A DNA stretch of 5,493 nucleotides. It comes from an uncultured bacterium. Lineage in GTDB: Bacteria > Actinomycetota > UBA4738 > HRBIN12. Location of the stretch: assembly GCA_937881155.1 (NCBI GenBank), contig CALGFI010000259.1, positions 1 through 5,493 of the forward strand, written 5' to 3'. Shown in pieces: positions 1 through 5,493 of this stretch (the first letter of the stretch is position 1; the number at the start of each line of letters is the position of its first letter). Under the pieces are notes generated by a model, which saw only the letters and a list, made by a program, of their open reading frames with translations, was not told where the DNA came from and ran no database searches. The position numbers and the translations under genes were made by a program.

Positions 1-488
1 ACCCCGCGTTCCGTGCGGACGGGACGATCACTCCAGGGAACGCGTCGCAGATCAGTGACGGCGCCGCCGTCGTCGTCGTGACGAGCCGTGAGCGGGCAGA
101 CAGGCTCGGCCTCGCGCCGATCGCCGAGATCGTCGCCCACGGCATGTCGGCCGATCGGTTCCCGTACCTGCACACGGTTCCGGCGATCGCGCTGCAGAAC
201 GCCCTCAAGAAGGCGCAGCTCGACGTCCACGACCTCGGGCTCCTCGAGGTGAACGAGGCGTTCGCCGCCGTCGCGCTGAACGTCACGCGCGTCCTGGGCT
301 TCGACGAGGAGCTCGTCAACGTGAACGGCGGAGCCGTCGCGCTCGGCCACCCGATCGGCGCTAGCGGCGCGCGGATCGTCCTCACCCTCGCCCACGAGAT
401 GCGCCGGCGCGGCGTCGATCTCGGCGGCGCGACGATCTGCGGAGGCGGCGGACAGGGCGACGCGCTGGTCGTACGGCGCATCGCCTGA
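1..488 (+). CDS. Thiolase (acetyl-CoA C-acyltransferase), C-terminal part, 5'-truncated by window edge
   Basis: The gene enters from the left edge. The reading frame begins with the codon at position 3, and 161 codons are visible of a family that is usually about 390 residues. An in-frame GTG at 78 is internal, not the start, because the codons before it already encode a thiolase block (FRADGT followed by GNASQISDGAA). Further family motifs follow in order: NEAFA (codons from 252), GHPIGASG with the catalytic His codon at 348-350, and CGGGGQG with the second active-site Cys at 438-440. The nucleophilic Cys of the N-terminal half lies outside the window. Family knowledge: thiolases cleave 3-ketoacyl-CoA with CoA, or run the reverse condensation, in the cytoplasm. 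The acyl-CoA dehydrogenase that starts 3 bases after the stop suggests a degradative role in fatty-acid or related acyl-CoA oxidation (inference). Chain-length specificity cannot be read from this fragment. Confidence 0.95.
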   Translation, partial: PAFRADGTITPGNASQISDGAAVVVVTSRERADRLGLAPIAEIVAHGMSADRFPYLHTVPAIALQNALKKAQLDVHDLGLLEVNEAFAAVALNVTRVLGFDEELVNVNGGAVALGHPIGASGARIVLTLAHEMRRRGVDLGGATICGGGGQGDALVVRRIA

Positions 489-491
489 CGC

Positions 492-1652
492 ATGGGCGAG
501 CTCGAGCGGTTCGAGCTGCCCGAAGAGCTCGAGGAGTTCCGCCGGCTGGTCCGAACCATCGCAGAGGAGAGGATCGAGCCGCGCGCGGCCGAGATCGACG
601 AGACGGACGAGTGGCCCGAGGACGTCTACAAGGTGCTCGTCGAGAACGACCTGATGGGCGTGGGCTACCCCGAGGAGCACGGCGGTTCGGGCGGCGGCTC
701 GCTCGCGTTCGGTGTGTTCATCGAGGAGCTCTCGCGGATCTCGGCCGGCGTGTCGCTCACCCCACTCGTCTCGAAGCTCGGCGTGATCCCGCTGGTGGTC
801 GCGGGTGACGACGCAAAGGCCAAGCAGATGACCGAGGGGATCGCTCGCGGCGATGTGCTGATGTCGTACGCGCTGACGGAGCCCGGCGCGGGTTCGGATC
901 CCGCCGCGATGACCACGCGGTACGAGCGAGACGGCGATGAGTTCGTGCTGAGCGGAACGAAGCGGTTCATCACCGGCGCCGGTGTTTCGCACGGGTACGT
1001 CGTGTTCGCCACGAAGGATCCGTCGATGCGCGCCAAGGGCGTATCGGCGTTCCTCGTGATGCGCGACGACCCAGGAGTCTCGTTCGGGCGCAAGGAAGAC
1101 AAGATGGGCATCCGCGGATCGCCGACGCGCGAGGTGATCTGCGACGGGGCACGCGTCCCCGCCGACCGGCTGATCGGCGAGGAGGGTGAGGGCTTCGCCT
1201 ACGCGATGCGAACCCTTGACTACTCGCGGCCGGCGATCGCCGCGCAGGCGCTCGGCATCGCGCAGGGCGCGTTCGACTTCGCCGCCCGATACGCGACCGA
1301 ACGGCAGCAGTTCGGGAAGCCGATCGGCGAGTTTCAGGGCGTCTCGTTCATGCTGGCGGACATGGCGATGCAGCTCGAGGCGGCGCGGATGCTCGTGTAC
1401 AAGTCGCTCGCGCTCTGCGACGCGGGCGACGAGCGGATGACGTACTTCTCGAGCGTCGCGAAGTGCTTCGCGTCGGATGCGGCGATGCGCATCACGACCG
1501 ACGCGGTACAGGTCCTGGGCGGGTACGGCTACATCCGCGAGTACCCGGTCGAACGGTACATGCGGGACGCGAAGATCACGCAGATTTACGAAGGGACCAA
1601 CCAGATCCAGCGCGTCGTGATTGCACGTGAGCTGCTGAAGGCGTTCGCCTAG
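492..1652 (+). CDS. Acyl-CoA dehydrogenase (FAD-dependent)
   Basis: A complete 386-residue protein, the normal length for this family. It should oxidise an acyl-CoA thioester to the trans-2-enoyl-CoA, passing electrons through FAD to electron-transfer flavoprotein. Visible signatures: an N-terminal helical domain (about residues 1-120); the flavin-binding motif YALTEPGAGSD at 126-136 opening the middle beta domain; ERQQFGKPIGEFQ at 270-282, whose Arg271 is in the position that contacts FAD; VLGGYGY around 341-347; and YEGTNQIQ at 366-373. Glu367 in this last motif occupies the catalytic-base position of short- and medium-chain type enzymes. The ATG at 492 gives a standard N-terminus. I see no good Shine-Dalgarno in front of it, so translation is probably coupled to the thiolase stop 3 bases upstream. 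The gene is followed without a gap by the YCII-domain gene. Substrate chain length and branching cannot be inferred confidently. Confidence 0.97.
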   Translation: MGELERFELPEELEEFRRLVRTIAEERIEPRAAEIDETDEWPEDVYKVLVENDLMGVGYPEEHGGSGGGSLAFGVFIEELSRISAGVSLTPLVSKLGVIPLVVAGDDAKAKQMTEGIARGDVLMSYALTEPGAGSDPAAMTTRYERDGDEFVLSGTKRFITGAGVSHGYVVFATKDPSMRAKGVSAFLVMRDDPGVSFGRKEDKMGIRGSPTREVICDGARVPADRLIGEEGEGFAYAMRTLDYSRPAIAAQALGIAQGAFDFAARYATERQQFGKPIGEFQGVSFMLADMAMQLEAARMLVYKSLALCDAGDERMTYFSSVAKCFASDAAMRITTDAVQVLGGYGYIREYPVERYMRDAKITQIYEGTNQIQRVVIARELLKAFA

Positions 1653-1966
1653 TGCAGTTCATCGTGATCGGGCGGGACGGCGACGACGCGGATGCGCCCG
1701 AACGTCGCGCCCGCGTGCGGCCCAAGCACCTCGAGTTCATCCGACCGTTCGTCGATCGGGGACAGGTTCTCCTTGGTGGCGCGATCCTCGACGACGCCGG
1801 GACGATGGTCGGATCGACGATCCTGGCGGAATTCGAGACTCGAGCCGAACTGGACGGGTGGCTGCGGAATGACCCGTACGTGACCGAGGGCGTGTGGCGG
1901 CACTTCGAGGTTCACCCATTCCGCACCGCCGTCGGCGCATGGATGCCGGACGAGGCCAGAAGCTGA
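1652..1966 (+). CDS. YCII-domain (YciI-like) small protein
   Basis: A 104-residue protein starting at a GTG that shares its first base with the TAG stop of the acyl-CoA dehydrogenase. An AAGG at 1638-1641, ten bases before the GTG, can serve as ribosome binding site. The fold pattern is that of the YCII family: a first strand (QFIVIGRDG), then RPKHLEFI with His26, then GGAILDDAG with an acidic pair at 47-48, then a DPY motif with Asp74, and a last strand (FEVHPF). His26 and Asp74 match the conserved His/Asp pair that forms the putative active site of this ferredoxin-like family. Family knowledge: members are small dimeric proteins, mostly of unknown or putative hydrolase/dehalogenase-like function. 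Being last in a thiolase-dehydrogenase operon suggests a supporting role in the same catabolic route (inference only). The gene is 3'-convergent with the MpaB-family gene, with only 9 bases between the stops. Confidence 0.9.
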   Translation: MQFIVIGRDGDDADAPERRARVRPKHLEFIRPFVDRGQVLLGGAILDDAGTMVGSTILAEFETRAELDGWLRNDPYVTEGVWRHFEVHPFRTAVGAWMPDEARS

Positions 1967-1975
1967 GGAAGCCCG

Positions 1976-2836
1976 CTACATAAATCCCATCCGGCGCTCG
2001 GCTTCGCGGGCGTGCGGCCACCGGCGAATTGGGTCGGGAAGCAGCGGCAGCGTCGAACGCACGGTGGCCGCGGCCGCGGAGAACGCTCGTTCCGTTGCGC
2101 CGTTCCACCGTAAGCCGAGCTCCCTCCGCATTCGCGCAGGGAGCAACCCGACAGACAGCAACCCCGAGGCGATCCCGGCGGGCCACAGCACGAGCGGAGC
2201 TGGTGGGGAGAGCACGAGACGGGCAACCGACCGGCATTCGTCGCCGATGTGCAGCGTCGACATCGTTCGCGTGAGGTACGCGCGGAAATCCGTGTACGTG
2301 GCGGGATGGAGAGCCTCCGGCACGCCGAACGCCGTCCCCATCCTGCGCATCTCGCGGTAGTAGCGCTCTCGAACGGCGAGGGGGATCGGCCGCACCAGGC
2401 GCGCGTACGCCTCGATCGACGAGTCGACGAGCGTCGCATGCACCCACAGCAGGAGCTCCGGATCGAGCGCCGAGTACCGCGCGCCGTGGCGCTCTCCGTT
2501 GACGGCGTCGTGGATGCCGTGAACGCGTTCGACCGCGGCCTGCCACTGCGACGAGTCGCCGAAGATCACCGTGAGCGCCGTGTCCACGGTTCGCCACAGC
2601 CGGTCGAACGGTGCCACCGTGAAGTCGCTGTGATCGGCGACGCCGGCCGCGACCATCGGGTGCGCGACCTGCATGAGCAGCGCTCGGCCGCCGCCCATGA
2701 GCAGGATCGACTCGGCGTTGATCCGCCACGCCAGCGATCCGGGACCGAACAGTCCCGGGTCACCCTCGGCTCCGCGCGTCGGCTTCGGGAAGCCCCGCAC
2801 GACGTCACCGACGCCCCGAACGAGCGTTGTCGTCAC
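1976..2836 (-). CDS. DUF2236 / MpaB-family putative heme oxygenase
   Basis: A complete 286-residue protein with a GTG start at 2836-2834 on the minus strand. It has the layout of the DUF2236 family, which includes fungal MpaB and the rubber oxygenase Lcp. Visible blocks: WRINAESILLMGGGRALLMQ (37-56) running into VAHPMVAAGVADHS (57-70); a V.GIHDAVNG segment (105-114); Y.ALDPELLLWVHATL (121-136); then ERYYREMRRMGTAFGVP (157-173). By analogy with Lcp, His133 of the WVHATL motif is the best candidate for the axial heme ligand (inference from family knowledge). A hydrophobic, proline-containing stretch at about 208-233 is usual in the family and need not be a membrane segment. There is no signal peptide, so a cytoplasmic or peripheral location is likely. 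The substrate is unknown; relatives cleave or oxidise isoprenoid-type chains. The gene is transcribed divergently from nurA and appears monocistronic within the window. Confidence 0.88.
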   Translation of the reverse strand: MTTTLVRGVGDVVRGFPKPTRGAEGDPGLFGPGSLAWRINAESILLMGGGRALLMQVAHPMVAAGVADHSDFTVAPFDRLWRTVDTALTVIFGDSSQWQAAVERVHGIHDAVNGERHGARYSALDPELLLWVHATLVDSSIEAYARLVRPIPLAVRERYYREMRRMGTAFGVPEALHPATYTDFRAYLTRTMSTLHIGDECRSVARLVLSPPAPLVLWPAGIASGLLSVGLLPARMRRELGLRWNGATERAFSAAAATVRSTLPLLPDPIRRWPHAREAERRMGFM

Positions 2837-2842
2837 CGCGCG

Positions 2843-2851
2843 AGCGTAGCC
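2843..2851 (-). promoter_or_regulatory. Putative -10 promoter element (GGCTACGCT) of the MpaB-family gene
   Basis: Read on the minus strand, GGCTACGCT contains TACGCT, a match to the TANNNT -10 consensus. It ends 6 bases before the GTG start at 2836. This spacing would place the transcription start at or next to the start codon, giving a leaderless mRNA. No recognisable -35 hexamer lies at the expected distance. A G-run just upstream of this element (minus-strand reading) is too far from the GTG to be a good ribosome binding site, which fits leaderless initiation. The same nonamer stands before nurA. Confidence 0.5.
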
Positions 2852-2953
2852 CCCAGACCGAGGGGTGCGGGCGTTCCCCGGGGCGGCCTTGCCTTGGGAT
2901 ATGGCCGAATGATCGCGCGCCGTAGACAGATGCTCGGAGGCGTCGGAGCCCTC

Positions 2954-2962
2954 GGCTACGCT
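2954..2962 (+). promoter_or_regulatory. Putative -10 promoter element (GGCTACGCT) of the nurA-herA operon
   Basis: GGCTACGCT, with the TANNNT-type core TACGCT at 2957-2962, lies 8 bases before the ATG at 2971. This is the distance expected if transcription starts at the start codon or a base or two before it. The -35 region is not recognisable; a TAGACA at 2923-2928 is 28 bases from the core, too far for a normal spacer. The element is an exact copy of the nonamer before the divergent MpaB-family gene, in opposite orientation about 100 bases away. Confidence 0.5.
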
Positions 2963-2970
2963 TCGGACCG

Positions 2971-4107
2971 ATGACGGATGCGGTGCGGAGGGCTCAAGGA
3001 GCGAGCGCGGTGCGCGCGGTAGCCCCCCAGTCGGTCGTCATGGCGCCGACCGCTGCCGAGGAGGCCCGGGTGGTCAACCTCGAGCTCTACGAGCGCGGTC
3101 AGCTCGACGACGCGGCCGGGTTCGTGGTCGACCTCCTGGAGCGCCCCGGAACCGATATCCGAGTGCTCGAAGCGCAGCTCGGGCTCGACGAGGCGCTCGT
3201 GGTCGAGGGCCATCCCGACGGGTACGAGCTCGTACCGATCGAGCCCGTCGGACCCGGCGTCGTGTGGGCGATCGACGGCGGATCGTGCGTCGTCGCCGAC
3301 GGGCGGTCGTTCCAGGTCGTGGGGCATCGAGCCGCGCGCGTGCGGTTCCAGAACGGATCCACGGCAGCGATCGAGCGTCCCTCGCTCGTGGTGCACGCCG
3401 TCTCCACCGAGGAGATGGACAGGCTCGCTCGCGCGGCGCTCACCGAGCTCTGCGGCGCCGAGCCGGAGCGCCTTCCCGACCTGCCCCGTCCGGTGGATGC
3501 GCTTCGGGAGTGGTCCGAGTGGAGTGAGGTGGCGCGGACCGTCGACGAAGCCCGCGAGGGCGACCTGGTGCTCATCGACGGGTCGCTGCACGGCGGGCCG
3601 CTCGTTCCGCAGACCGTCGTGCAACGCGTCCATCGGCGAGCCGTCGAGCAAGGTGTCGCCATGGCCGGCGTGGTCAAGGCGTCCACGCTGTACTGGGGAC
3701 GGAACGCGCCGCTCGTCGGGCTGCTGAAACGTCGTGGCGACCGCGAGGCGCCGTCGTCCAGATGGGCCGCGCGCATCTCGACGGACCCGAAGTTCGGACG
3801 GCTGTACGTCGGCGACATCTTCGTCGCGCATCTCGCGCCGACGGCGTCGTTCGCGTTCAGGATCGACGTCGCTCGCGGGCCACTCGACGCGAACGAGGTC
3901 CTCGGGCGCGTCGCGGCGCTCGCCGACGACCCGGCCTTCGTCGGGTATCCCTACCCGCTCGCCCGAGCACACCAGGCGGCGCGGGTGACGGGCTACGACG
4001 TCGTGGATCTTCGGCGTGCCTTCCGCGATGCGCTCTCCGGCCGCGGTATGGCCGAGGACGACATCGAGGTCTTGTTCCAGGACTTCCACGAGGTGCTCAA
4101 CCGGTGA
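2971..4107 (+). CDS. nurA: NurA-family nuclease
   Basis: A 378-residue protein with the NurA domain. Family knowledge: NurA is a Mn2+-dependent, RNase H-like-fold nuclease that acts as a dimer on the HerA hexamer to resect DNA ends. Visible motifs: WAIDGGS with Asp102 (99-105), the first metal-binding Asp; LVLIDGSL with Asp203 (199-206), the second; GVVKAS with Lys236 (233-238); PKFGRLYVGDIFVAHL (about 273-288); and YPYPLARAHQAA with Tyr326 and His334 (326-337), matching the conserved C-terminal Tyr/His pair. All expected catalytic positions appear present, so the enzyme looks active. About 100 residues precede the first Asp, a fairly long N-terminal extension that I do not recognise. The ATG at 2971 follows a -10-like element closely and suggests leaderless translation. 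An in-frame GTG at 3010, codon 14, has a better ribosome binding site and is an alternative start. The 3' end overlaps herA by 4 bases, implying coupled translation and a stoichiometric complex. Confidence 0.92.
   Translation: MTDAVRRAQGASAVRAVAPQSVVMAPTAAEEARVVNLELYERGQLDDAAGFVVDLLERPGTDIRVLEAQLGLDEALVVEGHPDGYELVPIEPVGPGVVWAIDGGSCVVADGRSFQVVGHRAARVRFQNGSTAAIERPSLVVHAVSTEEMDRLARAALTELCGAEPERLPDLPRPVDALREWSEWSEVARTVDEAREGDLVLIDGSLHGGPLVPQTVVQRVHRRAVEQGVAMAGVVKASTLYWGRNAPLVGLLKRRGDREAPSSRWAARISTDPKFGRLYVGDIFVAHLAPTASFAFRIDVARGPLDANEVLGRVAALADDPAFVGYPYPLARAHQAARVTGYDVVDLRRAFRDALSGRGMAEDDIEVLFQDFHEVLNR
2996..3001 (+). promoter_or_regulatory. Shine-Dalgarno-like AAGGAG before an alternative nurA start
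   Basis: AAGGAG lies 8 bases before an in-frame GTG at 3010-3012. Starting there would remove 13 residues (MTDAVRRAQGASA) and leave every recognised NurA motif intact. The ATG at 2971 has no comparable ribosome binding site but is well placed for a leaderless message. The sequence alone does not decide between them, or exclude use of both. Confidence 0.4.
4090..4095 (+). promoter_or_regulatory. Ribosome binding site of herA inside the 3' end of nurA
   Basis: GAGGTG lies 8 bases before the GTG at 4104, within the last codons of nurA. It supports 4104 rather than the next in-frame GTG at 4110 as the herA start. Together with the GTGA start/stop overlap it points to translational coupling. Confidence 0.5.
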
Positions 4108-5493
4108 CGGTGGGCGAACGAGGCGAGCGCGAACGCGCGAGCGGTCGCCCCCCGGGAGGGGACTACAAGGGGCGGCTGTTCGGTAAGAGCGTTCTCGAGG
4201 CGACGTTCCGATCGTTCTACGGCTCGGACCTGTTCCTCGGGGAGCTGCTCGCGGCGGAGGATCTCGAGCGCGCCAGGCGGTTCCTGTTCCGGGTGATCGA
4301 CGTGACGTTCGGCTCGGACTCGTCGGATCCATCGTGGTCCGAGCGAACTGCCGGCGCCTACATGATGGGCGACGCGTCCGGCGCGACGTACGCCCTGCAC
4401 GATCCGGAGCAGCGCCTGTACAAGGTCGCCACGTGCCAGCCGCTCGGCTACCTCGACGCGGGCGGGTCGTTCCGAAAGCCCAAGTCGCTCCCCGCGCAGT
4501 TCGCCAAGGTCACGGCCCCGACGCCCGAAGACTTCGAATTCCTGCGCGAGCGCATGGGCGACGTCCGCGTTGGTCTGTTGCGCTCGGGCGAGGAGACGAT
4601 CGATCTCGAGGTCGGGATCAAAGGGCAGACGCTCACCTCGCACGTCGGCGTCTTCGCCACGACGGGGATGGGCAAGTCGAACCTCATGAAGGTTCTCGCC
4701 GGCGAGATCCTGGCGTCGCAGGGGAGGTACGCCTGCCTGCTCTTCGATCCGCACGGCGAGTACCTCGAGGGCGGCAGCGGAACGCGGCGCGGCCTCCGTG
4801 AGCACCCCTGGGCGGCCGACCGGCTTCGCGTGTACGCCACCAGGGCGACGGGAGCCCGCGCCACCGCGCTCCGTCTCGCCCTGTCCGAGCTGACGCTCGG
4901 CGATCTCCAAACCGCGTACGAGTGGAGCCACGCCCAGGAGGACGCGATCTACCGGCTCGTCCGGTTCTTTCGCGAGGAGTGGATCAGCAAGGTCGGCGAG
5001 GAGGACGACGTGTCGACGCTCGCCGAGGACCTGAACGTCGCGACGAGCACGCTGCAGGTCATCCAGCGTCGCGCGCAACGGATCCTCGAGCTGCCCTGCA
5101 TCTCGCGGGATCCGTCCCAGCCGTCGCTCTCCGCTCGGATCGTGGACGAGCTGATGGATGGCTACTCCGTGCTCGTCGACACCAGCGGGCTCTCGTCGAT
5201 GGAGGAGATCCTGGTGGCGTCGGTCATCACGCGCCGTGTCCTCGATGCCTATGCCGACGCGTACCTATCCGACCGGGATCGGTTCGCTGCGCTCCCGCCG
5301 ACGCTCGTCGCGCTCGAGGAGGCGCAGCGCGTGCTGTCGCGCGTGGCACGTTCGGACGAGAACGTATTCCCGCGCCTCGCGCGCGAGGGGCGAAAGTTCA
5401 AGGTCGGGATGTGCGCGGTCTCACAGCAGCCGAAGCTGATCGACGACGAGCTGCTGTCGCAGTTCAACACGTTCTTCATCCTGGGCCTGGCCG
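4104..5493 (+). CDS. herA: HerA-type hexameric DNA translocase ATPase, 3'-truncated by window edge
   Basis: An uninterrupted frame from GTG 4104 to the window end, 463 codons visible; relatives are about 500 residues or more, so only the C-terminal part is missing. Family knowledge: HerA is an FtsK/HerA-class DNA pump that forms a hexamer and drives DNA into the NurA dimer. After a charged tail (about 1-20), residues 25-165 fit the HerA barrel (HAS) domain, with LGELLAAEDL and FRVIDVTFG. The ATPase core shows HVGVFATTGMGKSN with Walker A Lys191; FDPHGEY at 214-220, typical of HerA; a mostly helical insert at about 250-350; Walker B PTLVALEEAQRVL with Glu405-Glu406; and REGRKFKVGMCAVSQQP ending at Pro443, followed by LLSQFNTFFILGLA at the edge. 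The usual SQRP reads SQQP (440-443). The GTGA overlap with nurA and a GAGGTG at 4090 support the start; GTG 4110 is a less likely alternative. The C-terminal residues expected to act in trans on the neighbouring subunit cannot be checked. Confidence 0.95.
   Translation, partial: MTVGERGERERASGRPPGGDYKGRLFGKSVLEATFRSFYGSDLFLGELLAAEDLERARRFLFRVIDVTFGSDSSDPSWSERTAGAYMMGDASGATYALHDPEQRLYKVATCQPLGYLDAGGSFRKPKSLPAQFAKVTAPTPEDFEFLRERMGDVRVGLLRSGEETIDLEVGIKGQTLTSHVGVFATTGMGKSNLMKVLAGEILASQGRYACLLFDPHGEYLEGGSGTRRGLREHPWAADRLRVYATRATGARATALRLALSELTLGDLQTAYEWSHAQEDAIYRLVRFFREEWISKVGEEDDVSTLAEDLNVATSTLQVIQRRAQRILELPCISRDPSQPSLSARIVDELMDGYSVLVDTSGLSSMEEILVASVITRRVLDAYADAYLSDRDRFAALPPTLVALEEAQRVLSRVARSDENVFPRLAREGRKFKVGMCAVSQQPKLIDDELLSQFNTFFILGLA

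Noticed and set aside
78..488. Treating GTG 78 as the start of a short stand-alone thiolase-like protein
   Set aside because: The same frame upstream of 78 encodes the FRADGT and GNAS thiolase motifs, so the gene simply enters from outside the window.
2876..2883. Perfect palindrome CCCCGGGG in the divergent intergenic region
   Set aside because: An 8-base GC palindrome is expected by chance in DNA of this composition, and nothing ties it to a known operator.
2249..2974. A 241-codon plus-strand open frame over the MpaB-family gene and the divergent promoter region
   Set aside because: Arg/His-rich shadow translation without recognisable motifs; it would also cover both promoter-like elements.
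2956..4332. A 458-codon open frame on the minus strand, antisense to nurA
   Set aside because: It has the arginine- and proline-rich composition typical of shadow frames in GC-rich DNA. It matches no family I know, and the opposite strand holds clear NurA motifs.
4334..4801. A 155-codon plus-strand open frame inside herA
   Set aside because: It is the wrong frame of herA. The HerA frame is open from 4104 to the window end and carries all the motifs, so no frameshift need be invoked.
3993..5078. A 361-codon minus-strand open frame antisense to herA
   Set aside because: Low-complexity Arg/Glu/Leu-rich translation; the plus strand encodes HerA with its Walker motifs across the same region.
1..5493. 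Mobile elements, CRISPR arrays, tRNA or rRNA genes, attachment sites
   Set aside because: I saw no terminal inverted repeats, spaced direct repeats, transposase motifs or RNA-gene signatures; coding density leaves little space for them.

Overview
The window is GC-rich, densely coding DNA with frequent GTG starts and very short intergenic gaps, consistent with an actinobacterial-type genome (inference). Three things support this: an actinobacterial-style DUF2236/MpaB oxygenase, acyl-CoA catabolism genes, and TANNNT-type -10 elements placed directly before start codons, as in leaderless actinobacterial transcripts. I cannot assign a genus. A bacterial NurA-HerA pair also fits other lineages such as Deinococcota or Chloroflexota.

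Layout: (1) Positions 1-1966, plus strand, hold a compact acyl-CoA operon. It contains the 3' part of a thiolase, a complete acyl-CoA dehydrogenase starting 3 bases later, and a YCII-domain protein whose GTG start overlaps the dehydrogenase stop by one base. (2) Positions 1976-2836, minus strand, hold a DUF2236/MpaB-family putative heme oxygenase that converges on the first operon with a 9-base gap. (3) Positions 2837-2970 are a 134-base divergent intergenic region. The same nonamer, GGCTACGCT, lies 6 and 8 bases before the two outward-facing start codons and looks like a pair of -10 elements giving leaderless or nearly leaderless mRNAs. (4) From 2971 to the window end, plus strand, lies a NurA nuclease gene overlapping by 4 bases (GTGA) with a HerA-type hexameric DNA translocase. 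The HerA gene runs off the right edge with about 463 codons visible.

The left operon would carry out beta-oxidation-type dehydrogenation and thiolytic cleavage. The right operon encodes the two partners of the HerA-NurA DNA end-resection machine known from archaea and some bacteria, with both active sites apparently intact. This pair is the most interesting content. Its role (DNA repair or phage defence) cannot be decided here because the right flank is missing. I found no RNA gene, CRISPR array, insertion sequence or convincing intrinsic terminator.
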